A stretch of 64,000 nucleotides of DNA from a virus. The DNA is taken from the IMG/VR virus record IMGVR_UViG_3300043411_001246, positions 1 through 64,000 of that record, one strand, 5' to 3'. The notes beneath the pieces are model-generated. The model did not search any database and was not told where the DNA came from. It worked only from the letters and a program-made list of their open reading frames with translations. Each line of letters begins with the position of its first letter. The first letter of the stretch is position 1. The translations under genes and the position numbers were made by a program. This document shows, in pieces, positions 45,694 through 54,435 of this stretch.

Positions 45694-46325
45694 TGCCGCT
45701 GCCCGAGAACAAGCCGAGCAAGATCCCGGCCGACATCGACCCGCGCCACGTCGCGCCGGGCGTGCTGGTCCAGCGCCTCATCTCGCGCGGCAAGCTGCGG
45801 CACGCCGTGGCCGACTATCCGCGCTTCGATGACGCCGGCCTGCCGGTGGCCAAGGTCTACGTACGGTTGCTCACCGTGGCCGAGCAAGACCTCGCCCTGG
45901 CCAACGCGCGGCTCTACGTCGAGCGGCTGCTGGCCAGCAGCAAGAAGGACCAGGCCCTCGACTGGCGGCCAGAAGAACTGGAGCACAACGCCCGCATCAC
46001 GGAGATCCTGGCCGTGGCGTGCCGCGAGCCGGACGACCCGGACAAGGCGTTCTTCCCGCACGGCGTCCACGAGATGCGCGAGCACTGCACCCCGGAAGAA
46101 CTCGGGGGCCTCGCCAACGTCTACGCCAAGATCGCCGCCCAGCACCCGCGCCTCGGTGACCTGACCGATGGTGAGATCGAAGCCTTCTTGCGTGCCGTCA
46201 AGGAGGGCACGCTCGAACACCCTTTCTCCTTTTGCTCGCGAGAGCAACTGGAGACCCTGCTCGATTTTTGCGTGAGGCGGTTGGACGAGACGGGTGCCCT
46301 CTCGACTGGCCTCCCACCGACCTGA
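45693..46325 (+). CDS. tail assembly chaperone, short form
   Basis: 210 residues, start sharing bases with the tube stop (TGATG). ADIDPRHVAPGVLVQRLISR, YVRLLTVAEQDLALANARLY, EILAVACREPDDPDKAFFPH and LTDGEIEAFLRAVKEGTLEH. Placed between tube and tape measure, where phages encode two chaperone forms joined by a -1 frameshift. The -1 frame is open from upstream of the T5 run at 46265 to 46375 and ends with a well-formed extension. The chaperone wraps the tape measure during tail assembly. Confidence 0.78.
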   Translation: MPLPENKPSKIPADIDPRHVAPGVLVQRLISRGKLRHAVADYPRFDDAGLPVAKVYVRLLTVAEQDLALANARLYVERLLASSKKDQALDWRPEELEHNARITEILAVACREPDDPDKAFFPHGVHEMREHCTPEELGGLANVYAKIAAQHPRLGDLTDGEIEAFLRAVKEGTLEHPFSFCSREQLETLLDFCVRRLDETGALSTGLPPT

Positions 46326-46375
46326 TCCTCGCCCTCGGCGTCATGCGCGCCGTGGACGAGTTCAACAAGAAATAA
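46265..46375 (+). other. probable -1 frameshift extension of tail chaperone
   Basis: At codons GAT TTT TGC (46263-46271) a five-T run allows -1 slippage. The -1 frame then reads LREAVGRDGCPLDWPPTDLI, LALGVMRAVDEFNKK and stops at TAA 46373-46375, three bases before the tape measure ATG. DWPPTDLILALGV..AVDEFN is protein-like and resembles the ends of long chaperone forms. A second possible slip is TCC TTT TGC at 46227-46235. Confidence 0.55.
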
Positions 46376-46378
46376 ACC

Positions 46379-48745
46379 ATGGCCGGCGTCGTCAAAATAG
46401 ACTTCAAGATCGGCGGCGCCGACGCCGTGGCACGGGCCATCTCGACCGTCCTGAAGTCGTCGGAACGCGCCATCCGGCAATCGACGCAGAACGAGCAGAA
46501 GGCCAACCGTGAGCGCGTGTCCGGCGCGGCCGGCGCGTCTCGTTCGGTCATCGCCGAACAGCGCAAGGTCGCCGCCGAACAGCGCCGCATGGAGCGCGAG
46601 GCGGTCGCCGTCGTCCGTCAGGCCAACCGCGAGAAGGTCCAGGAAGAACGCCGCGCCTCGGCCGAGGTGGTGGCCGTCGTCCGTCAGGCCAATCGCGAGA
46701 AGATGGCCGAGGAGCGCAAGCTCGAAAACGAGAAGCGCCGCGCCGAAAACCAGGCCAAGAACCGCGCTGAGCAGAACGCCAAGGAGCGCAACCGGCTGCT
46801 GGGCGGCATGGTCGGCGGCGGCGTCTCGGGCGCCGCGCACGGCGTGGCCACCCTGGGTCGCGGTGCCGGTGCCCTGGTCCGTGGCGGCATGGACTTGGCT
46901 GGCTCACTCATGTCCGGGGCCGGAGTCGAGTTCGGACTCAGCCGTTCCATTCAAGTTCGGGCCGAACTTGAAAAGCGCGCCGTCGACCTGAGCAACAGCG
47001 GTTATCAGGAGAACGGCAAGGGTATCCAAACGCAGCGTGTCGATCCTAGGACGCTCATGAAGGAGGCCAGCGCAGTAGGCATGGCTTCGGCCATTGACCC
47101 GAGCCAGGCAATCGAGGGCGTGGCCGGGTTTACCAAGGTGACTGGCGACCTTGCGACCGCTCGCGCGCTCTTGCCTGACATATCCAAGTTTGCCCGCGCC
47201 ACTGGCACCGACCTGGCGCAGGCCGTCGCCGCCGCGGGTGAGATGGGCAAGGCCATGGGCGACGCAGCTACGAATGAGGAAGAGGCCAGGCAGAAGGCCG
47301 CCGCCATCATGCAGGTGATGAAGGGCGTTGCCGGACAGGGCAAACTCGGGTCCATCGAGATGAGCGACTGGGCCAAGGGCGGCGCCCGGTACGCTGCCGC
47401 GGCCCAGCAGTTTGAAGGCAACGCCGGGTCCAATATGTTGAAGGTCGGTATGCTCGGTCAGGAGGCGCGCGGCGGCGGTGGCGCGTGGAACCCTGCGACC
47501 GCGGCGGCCGCCGTCTCTGGCCTCGTGACGACGTTCACCACGCCGTCTCGTAAGAAGGCTTTCGACAGCATGGGTATCAGCCTCAAAGGCGAGGGTGGCA
47601 AGTTGCGCGACCCGGTGGCCATCATCTCGGAGGCCATCGACAAGACCGGCGGCGACATCAACAAGTTGCAGCCGATGTTCGCCAACGTCGTCGGCGCGCG
47701 TGCCATGCGCGGCCTGTCCAACAAGTACCTGGAAGGCAGCGGCGGCGGGACCGATGAGGCGAGCAAGGGCAAGGGGCGCGCGAAGCTACAGGAAGAGATC
47801 GACCGCATGACGAAGGGCGCGGTCATGTCCGACAAGGACATCAACGATAGCAACGCAGCCTCGATGAACAGTCTGGAAGCGAAGGCCCAAATCTTTCAAC
47901 AGCGGCTCGACCAGATCGCCGGGGACATGGCTGACAAGCTCATTCCGGCGATGCTCAAGTTCGCCCCGGTGGCCGAGCAAGGCGCCGCCATCCTGACGAA
48001 GTTCATCGAGGCAGTGGCGCCCAATGCTGACCAACTCGCCAAGGCCCTCGGTCAACTGGCACCTGCCGCTGCACAGGCCGCCACCATGCTGGCCAAACTT
48101 ATCGGCGGAGCGGTGGAGAGTCCCAAGGCCGCCGCGGCGCTGCTCGTCGGCGGCATGGCGGCCAAGGGCGCGCTGGGCGTGGCCGCAGGTAGCAGCCTGG
48201 TCCAGGGGGCCATCGGCTCGGGTGTCGGCGCGCTGGCTGGAAGTGCCAAGGCAGCCGGTGCCGGGCTACTGGCCAAGGGCGGTGGCGCTCTGGCCGCGGG
48301 TGGCACGGTGGCGGCCGTCGTCGGCGCCGCGGTGGCCGGCGGGATGCTGGGCACCATGGTAACCGACTCACAAGACCAGCAATACAAGGACCGCACCAAG
48401 ACCCGCCAGGCTCTCGGGAACGAATCGACGGTACTGCAACAGAAGATGTTTCAGGGCACCGCGTCCGAGAGCGACATCAAGCGCGCCCGCGAACTTACCG
48501 GGCAACTGCGCGCCACCGCCAACGACGGCTCGTTCAGCGGCAAGGTGGACAAGATGCTGGGCGACGACTCGGCCGCACGCGCAGGCGAACAGGCTGCCGC
48601 GTTGGAGGCGGCGCTGTCCAAGGCGATACCCAAGCAAGACCCGGCCGCCATGGGCGCGGCGATGGCCGGACCGATTGCCGAGGCTGTCGGTGCCGCGGTC
48701 GGTGCCGCCAACGCGCAGAACCCCAAGATCCAGCCCCCAGGCTGA
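46379..48745 (+). CDS. tail tape measure protein
   Basis: 788 residues, the second-longest protein here. Coiled-coil N-terminal region (EQRKVAAEQRRMEREAVAVV), then the conserved tape measure core GMASAIDPSQAIEGVAGFTK, LPDISKFARATGTDLAQAVA and ATAAAAVSGLVTTFTTPSRK. Hydrophobic Ala/Gly helices follow at about 610-665 (AAALLVGGMAAKGALGVAAG, AAVVGAAVAGGMLGTMV), as expected for a protein that enters the host membrane. Sets tail length. GC drops in the core, suggesting exchange. Confidence 0.9.
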   Translation: MAGVVKIDFKIGGADAVARAISTVLKSSERAIRQSTQNEQKANRERVSGAAGASRSVIAEQRKVAAEQRRMEREAVAVVRQANREKVQEERRASAEVVAVVRQANREKMAEERKLENEKRRAENQAKNRAEQNAKERNRLLGGMVGGGVSGAAHGVATLGRGAGALVRGGMDLAGSLMSGAGVEFGLSRSIQVRAELEKRAVDLSNSGYQENGKGIQTQRVDPRTLMKEASAVGMASAIDPSQAIEGVAGFTKVTGDLATARALLPDISKFARATGTDLAQAVAAAGEMGKAMGDAATNEEEARQKAAAIMQVMKGVAGQGKLGSIEMSDWAKGGARYAAAAQQFEGNAGSNMLKVGMLGQEARGGGGAWNPATAAAAVSGLVTTFTTPSRKKAFDSMGISLKGEGGKLRDPVAIISEAIDKTGGDINKLQPMFANVVGARAMRGLSNKYLEGSGGGTDEASKGKGRAKLQEEIDRMTKGAVMSDKDINDSNAASMNSLEAKAQIFQQRLDQIAGDMADKLIPAMLKFAPVAEQGAAILTKFIEAVAPNADQLAKALGQLAPAAAQAATMLAKLIGGAVESPKAAAALLVGGMAAKGALGVAAGSSLVQGAIGSGVGALAGSAKAAGAGLLAKGGGALAAGGTVAAVVGAAVAGGMLGTMVTDSQDQQYKDRTKTRQALGNESTVLQQKMFQGTASESDIKRARELTGQLRATANDGSFSGKVDKMLGDDSAARAGEQAAALEAALSKAIPKQDPAAMGAAMAGPIAEAVGAAVGAANAQNPKIQPPG

Positions 48746-48751
48746 ACTACC

Positions 48752-49681
48752 ATGCCCATCGACCCCGTCACCAAGCGTAGCGACCTCGATGCGTTTGCCA
48801 AGATGCCCAAGGCGTCGTGGCGGGACATCGAGTTCGTGTGCGGGCCGATGGATTGGGGGTTCACCCACGCCCACGCGGCCCACCTCTACCCGGATCGAGA
48901 TGCCGGCTACATCGAGAGCACCGGGCGCAACCCGGCGACGTTCTCGTTCCTGGCCATCTTCCGCAACGGCGTCGTGGGCGAGCGGTTGCAGTTCCCGACG
49001 CTCTACCAGGCGTTCACCCGGGCGTGCATGGACCGCACGGCGGGCGACCTGCTGCACCCGGTCCTCGGGGTCATCAAGGTCAAGTGCCAGTCCTACAAGG
49101 CGTCGTTTGACGTGATGCGCCGGGACGGTGCCGATGTGCAGGTTGAGTTCATCGAATCGACCGACGAGGCCGACGAACTTGACGCGCTGCTCGGGCAGAA
49201 CAGCCCGATGGGCAACTGCATCACGGCGGCCCGCAACCTCGACGACGCGCTCGGCAACGTGAGCCCGGCGCCGCCCCCGCTGCCGCAGTCGCTCAAGCCG
49301 TCGCTGCTGGACAGCATCAAGCAACTCAACGGCGCGGTGCAGCAGTACAAGCTCGGCATCGGCAACATCGCCGGGCAGATCGATAGCTACGCCAGCGCCA
49401 TCGACGACCTGACCAACACGCTGCAAGACCTCGACGACCCGAAGAACTACCGGGCGCTGGACGCCTGCGAGCGCATGTTCGCGTCGCTGCTGGCCCTGTC
49501 GGTCGAGGTCACCAAGAAGGCCAAGCCGACCATCCCGGCCATCGTCCCGTTCACCACGTCGCTGGCCGGCGCGGCCGGGTACTTCGGCATGACCGTCGGC
49601 GCCTTCGCCAAACTGAACCCCATCCTCGCCGGGCAGACCACCCTCCTCGTGGGCACGCCCGTCATGATCGCCGCGGTATGA
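48752..49681 (+). CDS. DNA circularisation N-terminal domain protein (Mu gpN-like)
   Basis: 309 residues. The N-terminal 130 residues (ASWRDIEFVCGPMDWGFTHA, YPDRDAGYIESTGRNPATFS, LQFPTLYQAFTRACMDRTAG and HPVLGVIKVKCQSYKASFDV) match the gpN/DNA circularisation domain of Mu-like tails. The C-terminal half is helical. A baseplate-hub component, despite the family name. Confidence 0.85.
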   Translation: MPIDPVTKRSDLDAFAKMPKASWRDIEFVCGPMDWGFTHAHAAHLYPDRDAGYIESTGRNPATFSFLAIFRNGVVGERLQFPTLYQAFTRACMDRTAGDLLHPVLGVIKVKCQSYKASFDVMRRDGADVQVEFIESTDEADELDALLGQNSPMGNCITAARNLDDALGNVSPAPPPLPQSLKPSLLDSIKQLNGAVQQYKLGIGNIAGQIDSYASAIDDLTNTLQDLDDPKNYRALDACERMFASLLALSVEVTKKAKPTIPAIVPFTTSLAGAAGYFGMTVGAFAKLNPILAGQTTLLVGTPVMIAAV

Positions 49682-50964
49682 CCTCCCCCGACCTCGACCG
49701 CCTCACGCTGACCATCGAGGACGGGACGCAGTACGACCTGTGGACCGAGTGCGTCATCACCGACTCGTTCCTGGATCCGTGCCAGACGATGCAACTTTCC
49801 GTGGCCGCGGACGAGACGCGGTTCGGCCTGCTCGGTCGGCTGCGCAAGGGCGCCCAGTTTCTTCTGGAGATCAACGGCAACCCGGTGCTGGGCGGCTTCC
49901 TGGACAAGGTCGGGATGCGGTCGAGCCGGGCCGGGCGGCTGGTCACCATCACCGGGCGGGACGTGCTCTCCCCTGTGGTGGATTCCAACGTCGATCCGCG
50001 GCTGCCGGTCAAGAAGGGCATGTCCTTGATGGACCTGGCCAAGCTCCTGTTTGAAGAGCACTTCCTGCTGCCGGTGAAGGTGTCCGACTCGGACGCCGTG
50101 GTCATCGACGGCCGCAACCGCGCGGTCGGCAAGCCGGTCAAGGCCAAGCCCAAGAAGGGCCGGCGCAAGACGACCGACACGTTGAAAGAGATCTACCCGA
50201 AGGCGAACGAGGGCGGGTTTCAATACTTCACCCGCTTTGCCCACCGCGTCGGCTACCACGCCTGGGCGCTGCCGGACGGGCAGGGGATCGTGATCGGCAC
50301 CCCGACCTACGAGCAAGAACCGGCCGGGGAGATCCGGCTGGTGCGCGGCGCCGCCGGCCTGTCGAACACCATCGAAGAGAGCAGCATCGACAGCGACAAC
50401 ACCCGGGTGCCGTCTCACGTCTTCGTGCGCGGCAAGGGCAGCAAGCCCGGCGACAAGTCCAACCCCATCGGCTGCGCCATCAACCCGGACGCGCCCTTCT
50501 TCAAGCCGTTTTACCTGACGGACGAGGAGAGCGCGACCAAGGACCACGCCGACGCGGTGGCGCGGTTCGTCATGGGCAAGGCCCTGCGCGAGGCGCTGCG
50601 CTACACGGTCAAGGTGCGCGGGTTCACTGACCCGACATCGGGCCGCGTCTGGACCGTGGACACCGTGGTCAACGTCAAGGACGAGGACTGTGGCGTCGAG
50701 GGCTTGATGTGGGTGGAGCAGCGGACCTTTCGCAAGTCGCGGTCCGGCACCTTCACCGAGATGACGCTGATCCCGGCGGATAGCCTCTTGCTCGATTACT
50801 ACGCCAGCGACAGCCCGCCGCCGCCGCCTGAAAACTACAAGGCCGCCGCCGGGCAACTGCCCAAGAAGCCCGTGACCGAGCGGCAGCCGGACGCCACGCA
50901 GCGCACCTACCTCGGGTGGTTCCCCATCGTCGTGGACAACGAGACCAACAAGGACCGCCCATGA
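49678..50964 (+). CDS. baseplate hub protein (Mu gpP / late control D-like)
   Basis: 428 residues. TLTIEDGTQYDLWTECVITD, FLLEINGNPVLGGFLDKVGM, LVTITGRDVLSPVVDSNVDP, LPVKKGMSLMDLAKLLFEEH and GYHAWALPDGQGIVIGTPTY are gpP-family features (a gp27-like hub fold). Central stretch AKPKKGRRKTTD is basic. Forms the hub around which the baseplate assembles. Confidence 0.87.
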   Translation: MTSPDLDRLTLTIEDGTQYDLWTECVITDSFLDPCQTMQLSVAADETRFGLLGRLRKGAQFLLEINGNPVLGGFLDKVGMRSSRAGRLVTITGRDVLSPVVDSNVDPRLPVKKGMSLMDLAKLLFEEHFLLPVKVSDSDAVVIDGRNRAVGKPVKAKPKKGRRKTTDTLKEIYPKANEGGFQYFTRFAHRVGYHAWALPDGQGIVIGTPTYEQEPAGEIRLVRGAAGLSNTIEESSIDSDNTRVPSHVFVRGKGSKPGDKSNPIGCAINPDAPFFKPFYLTDEESATKDHADAVARFVMGKALREALRYTVKVRGFTDPTSGRVWTVDTVVNVKDEDCGVEGLMWVEQRTFRKSRSGTFTEMTLIPADSLLLDYYASDSPPPPPENYKAAAGQLPKKPVTERQPDATQRTYLGWFPIVVDNETNKDRP

Positions 50965-51602
50965 GCACCTGGATCGATTGGGTGGACGTGACCGAGTCCA
51001 CATTTTCCAAGGACGCCAGTGGTGGCGAGGCCCAGGTGGTCACCTGCGCCGTGCGCGACGCCGGGCAAGAGGACGGGCAGACGGGCCGAGATGTCGAGGT
51101 CTGGGGCCTCGGGTGCATTGTCTACCGCCCGGCCCCGCCGGACGATAAGGGCAAGTGCCAGGCGGCCGTCGCCACCGTCGGCGGCTCGCGCGTCATCGTC
51201 GCCACCCGGGACACCCGGGCCGCCACCGCGGTCGGTGACCTCGGGGAAGGGGACGCGGCCTTCTGCGCCCCGACCAGCCCCACCGCACTCATCGGCAAGG
51301 TCGACGGCAGCATGGCTATGCTGCAACAGGGGGCCGACGCCGACGCCATGATCGCGATGGAAAAGGACGGCGCCATCATCCTGCGCAACAAGTGGGGCCA
51401 GATTCAGCTCGATGAAAACGGGTTCGCCGTGGTGCTGACCTCGGGCGAGTCGTTTGAGCTGGCGCCGGCCAGCGCGCAGATCACCGCCGACGTGGTGAAG
51501 ATCGCAGGCGGTGTGGTCTCCCTCGGCGCCGCCGCTGCCGTGCCGCTGACCTTCGCGCCCACGTCCGGCGTGGTGAAGCCCGCGCCCAACATCCTCGTGT
51601 GA
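50961..51602 (+). CDS. baseplate spike/assembly protein V (Mu gp45-like)
   Basis: 213 residues. VVTCAVRDAGQEDGQTGRDV and WGLGCIVYRPAPPDDKGKCQ (OB-fold), DGAIILRNKWGQIQLDENGF, then alternating beta repeats (ITADVVKIAGGVVSLGAAAA) of a beta-helical needle. This matches Mu gp45, the membrane-piercing spike. ATGA overlap with the hub gene. Confidence 0.82.
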   Translation: MSTWIDWVDVTESTFSKDASGGEAQVVTCAVRDAGQEDGQTGRDVEVWGLGCIVYRPAPPDDKGKCQAAVATVGGSRVIVATRDTRAATAVGDLGEGDAAFCAPTSPTALIGKVDGSMAMLQQGADADAMIAMEKDGAIILRNKWGQIQLDENGFAVVLTSGESFELAPASAQITADVVKIAGGVVSLGAAAAVPLTFAPTSGVVKPAPNILV

Positions 51603-51609
51603 CCTCGCC

Positions 51610-51939
51610 ATGACGCGCTGCAAGCTCCCCGGCTTTGACCTGAAACTGCCGGGGCTGCCCAGCCTGCCGCCTGCCATCCCGTTCCCGCGCATCCCGATTC
51701 CGCGGCTGCCGACGTTCGGGCTGCGGCTGCCGGGCTTTGCGCTGAAGCTCCCCGGGTTGCCGTCGCTGCCGCCGCCGATTCCGTTCCCTCGGCTGCCCAT
51801 CCCGCGGTTGCCGACCTTCGGCCTGCGCCTGCCCGGCTTCAACCTGAAGTTGCCCGGGTTGCCCTCGCTGCCGCCGCCGATTCCCCTGCCGCGCATCCCG
51901 ATTCCGCGGCTGCCTGCCTGCCCCCTGGACGCCCTCTGA
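51610..51939 (+). CDS. Pro-rich triple-repeat protein in the baseplate cluster, 109 aa
   Basis: 109 residues made almost only of three copies of a 34-residue unit. Each begins LPGF(D/A/N)LKLPGLPSLPP, continues with IPFPRIPIPRLP or close variants, and ends TFGLR. Repeats start near residues 6, 40 and 74. It alternates Leu/Ile/Phe with Pro and Arg, has no acidic residue except at the ends, and no catalytic site. It lies between the spike (gp45-like) and the gp46-like wedge, where Mu has no gene. A structural tip, sleeve or plug is plausible; function not known. The DNA repeat unit is 102 bp with diverged third positions, so it is not recent slippage. Confidence 0.75.
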   Translation: MTRCKLPGFDLKLPGLPSLPPAIPFPRIPIPRLPTFGLRLPGFALKLPGLPSLPPPIPFPRLPIPRLPTFGLRLPGFNLKLPGLPSLPPPIPLPRIPIPRLPACPLDAL

Positions 51940-52412
51940 TGCCCGGATTTGGACTCACCTCGTTTGGCCTGACCGCCTCGGGTTTTGGCTCGACCGCGGG
52001 CCAGCCGTCGCCCGGGTCCGGCTACGCGCCGACCGTGGACAACGTGCTGGGCCGCAAGGTGGACTTCCCGACCAAGGACTACGTCGTGGACTACGACGCC
52101 ACCGGCTGCCCGCACGAGTCGCAAGACCCGGTGGCGCAGCAGGTGGCGTTCCGTCTGACCACCCGCAAGGGCCGGCTGCCGTACGACCTGGCATTTGGCA
52201 ACGACTGGTTGAACCTCGACAAGATGCCGGCCGACCTCGCCGGCTTTGGCCTGCGCGCGGCCAACCTGGCCCTGCAAGACCTCATCAACGCGGGCGCCGT
52301 CCGCATCGTCTCGGTCGAGGTCGAGCGCGACGGCGGCACCGCGATCCAGGCCGTGACCTGGCTTGACCTGCGCACCCGGCGCGAGCGCACCACCCGGACC
52401 CGGAGAGCCTGA
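51939..52412 (+). CDS. baseplate wedge protein (Mu gp46 / T4 gp25-like)
   Basis: 157 residues. A Gly/Ser/Phe-rich start (GFGLTSFGLTASGFGSTAGQ) and then KVDFPTKDYVVDYDATGCPH, PVAQQVAFRLTTRKGRLPYD, LAFGNDWLNLDKMPADLAGF and NAGAVRIVSVEVERDGGTAI, typical of gp46/gpW wedges. The ATG shares the TGA of the repeat gene (TGATG). Confidence 0.82.
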   Translation: MPGFGLTSFGLTASGFGSTAGQPSPGSGYAPTVDNVLGRKVDFPTKDYVVDYDATGCPHESQDPVAQQVAFRLTTRKGRLPYDLAFGNDWLNLDKMPADLAGFGLRAANLALQDLINAGAVRIVSVEVERDGGTAIQAVTWLDLRTRRERTTRTRRA

Positions 52413-52415
52413 CCC

Positions 52416-53936
52416 ATGGCCCAGACCGCCAACGACGTGCCGACCCGCGAGCAAGCGGTCGAGCGCGCTCTCCAGTTTTACCAGCGCGGCCTTGTCCGGC
52501 AGGCTGGCGTCTCCGCGTCCTCGGCCCGCGCCGCCACCGCCAAGGGCACCGAGCGATGGCTCACCGTGCAGGCGTGGGCGCAGGGGTTGGAGGTGGTGTT
52601 TGCCAACGCCATCGCGCTCGAGGACGCCGCCCTGCCCGACACCGCCATCGGCGACGACCTCGTGCGGATCTGCGCCATCTACGGCGTCAGCCCGAGCGGG
52701 GGCGCAGGCGCGCAGGGCCCGGTCACCGTGACCTGCACCGGCAGCGTCACCTACCCGGAGAGCCGGGAACTCACCAGCAACACCACCGGCAAGCGCTACC
52801 GGGTCGTGGCCTCGACCGTGGCCAGCGACGGCGACAGCGTCAACATCGTCGGCATCGACGTGGGCGTGGCGTCCAACCTCGCCGCGGGGGAGGTGCTGAC
52901 CTGGACCTCGCCCCCCATCGGCAGCGGGTCCACCTGCGTGGTCGCCTCCGGGGGACTGGTCGATGGCAAGGACGCCGACAACGACGGGCGGCTGCGCGAG
53001 CGACTGCTGAAGCTCCTGCGCGAGCCCCAGAACGGCGGCTCGTGGGCGCACTACCGGCAATGGGCGGAAGACGCCTCCGCGTCGGTCGAGGCGGCCTACG
53101 TGTACCCGGCGGCACAGGGGCCCGGCACGGTCCACCTGGCCTACACGGTCGAGGGCACCGCGGACAACGCCTACGCCCGCACCGGCACCACCGCCCTGAC
53201 GACGCTGGTGGCGCAGGCGGTCGTGGACGAACAACCCGAGTTTGCCGACGTGACCGTGACGACCGTGGCCCACCAGGACATCGGGCTGGCGTTCAAGCTG
53301 TCGCTGCCCGAGCCGCTGATCGGCGGCGGGGCCGGCGGGGGCTGGATCGATGAGGTCGGGGACCGCTGGGCGATTGCCAAGATCGGCGCCGGCAACGTCG
53401 ACGGGACCGTCAAGGTCACCGTGGCCTCGTCGTCGCTGACGTTCACCACCAACGCCTACAACGAGCCGGTGGATGACTCGTGGGTCTATCTCTTCTCCGT
53501 CGCTGACCGCGTGCCGTACCTGGCGCAGGTGGCCAGCCACAGCGGCAGCGCCGGGGCGTGGGCGGTGACCCTGGACCGCAGCCTGCCGACCGTCGCCGTG
53601 GGCGATTACGTCTGGCCGGCGTGTGAGCAGGGCGAGGACTACTGCGCCACGATCCAGGCCGAGGTGGCCAAGCTCGCCCCGGGTGAGAAGACCGCCGACG
53701 CCGACGTGCTGCCCCGCGCCTACCGCCACCCGCGCGCCATCGATGGCAGCCCGTCGGACCTCACCACCACGCAGCTCGTCGCCTTGCAGGTGGCGCATCG
53801 CGAGGTGACCAACGCCGCGTATTTCGAGGCCGACGAGTCCACGGTGACGCTGCCGCTGGCGCCGGACGCGCCGGGTGCGGTGACCGACCCGCCGAACGTG
53901 TTCCGCGTCGCCACCCTGGCCTTCTACCCCACCTGA
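52416..53936 (+). CDS. baseplate protein J-like (Mu gp47)
   Basis: 506 residues. RWLTVQAWAQGLEVVFANAI, GPVTVTCTGSVTYPESRELT, YRVVASTVASDGDSVNIVGI, GKDADNDGRLRERLLKLLRE and PQNGGSWAHYRQWAEDASAS are J-family hallmarks. C-terminal beta region is longer than usual. Forms the outer baseplate wedge. Confidence 0.88.
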   Translation: MAQTANDVPTREQAVERALQFYQRGLVRQAGVSASSARAATAKGTERWLTVQAWAQGLEVVFANAIALEDAALPDTAIGDDLVRICAIYGVSPSGGAGAQGPVTVTCTGSVTYPESRELTSNTTGKRYRVVASTVASDGDSVNIVGIDVGVASNLAAGEVLTWTSPPIGSGSTCVVASGGLVDGKDADNDGRLRERLLKLLREPQNGGSWAHYRQWAEDASASVEAAYVYPAAQGPGTVHLAYTVEGTADNAYARTGTTALTTLVAQAVVDEQPEFADVTVTTVAHQDIGLAFKLSLPEPLIGGGAGGGWIDEVGDRWAIAKIGAGNVDGTVKVTVASSSLTFTTNAYNEPVDDSWVYLFSVADRVPYLAQVASHSGSAGAWAVTLDRSLPTVAVGDYVWPACEQGEDYCATIQAEVAKLAPGEKTADADVLPRAYRHPRAIDGSPSDLTTTQLVALQVAHREVTNAAYFEADESTVTLPLAPDAPGAVTDPPNVFRVATLAFYPT

Positions 53937-53946
53937 GACCGCCACG

Positions 53947-54435
53947 ATGTCGACCCCTATTGCCCCCGAGACCCCGGACCTCAGCACCTTCGGTGCGCCC
54001 TACCTGGACGCGGACGCCGTGGTGGACCCCGAGACCGAGATGGCCGCTGCGGCCATGAACTTGCTGGCCACGCAGGTCGTGGCCACCGGCCACACCGCGC
54101 CGCGTGCCTGGGCCCTCTGCACCATCTCCGGCGGGGTCATCACCCTGGCCGACCATGACGCCGTGTGGGGCTCGGGCGCGGGCGTGGCGCCTGTCGCGGC
54201 CCGGTCCGGCGCCGGGGTCTACACGGTGACGTGGGCCTCCGCGTACGACGACCTGCAAGATGTGCCCGAGTCGCACTCCACCATCCTGCGCGCCGCGGTC
54301 GCCTCCGGGTACGCCGCCGCTGCCGCCCGCATCGTCAACGGCTACCTGTCCTCGGCCATCGTCGCCACGGTCAAGGCGTACGACGCGGCCGGCGTCGCCG
54401 CCGACGTGGACACCTTCACCGTGACGGTGTGGTGA
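53947..54435 (+). CDS. tail/baseplate-associated protein, 162 aa
   Basis: 162 residues. LSTFGAPYLDADAVVDPETE, MAAAAMNLLATQVVATGHTA, RSGAGVYTVTWASAYDDLQD and VATVKAYDAAGVAADVDTFT. Apparently a beta-rich virion protein inserted between gp47-like and gp48-like genes. No family recognised. Confidence 0.6.
   Translation: MSTPIAPETPDLSTFGAPYLDADAVVDPETEMAAAAMNLLATQVVATGHTAPRAWALCTISGGVITLADHDAVWGSGAGVAPVAARSGAGVYTVTWASAYDDLQDVPESHSTILRAAVASGYAAAAARIVNGYLSSAIVATVKAYDAAGVAADVDTFTVTVW

Noticed and set aside
51610-51939. Pro-rich repeats as a recent DNA tandem repeat or minisatellite
   Set aside because: Codons differ between the 102-bp units while amino acids agree, so selection acts on the protein.
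50907-53987. 1026-codon minus-strand frame, the longest open frame in the window
   Set aside because: Antisense to four baseplate genes with clear homology; length results from high GC and absence of stops, not coding.
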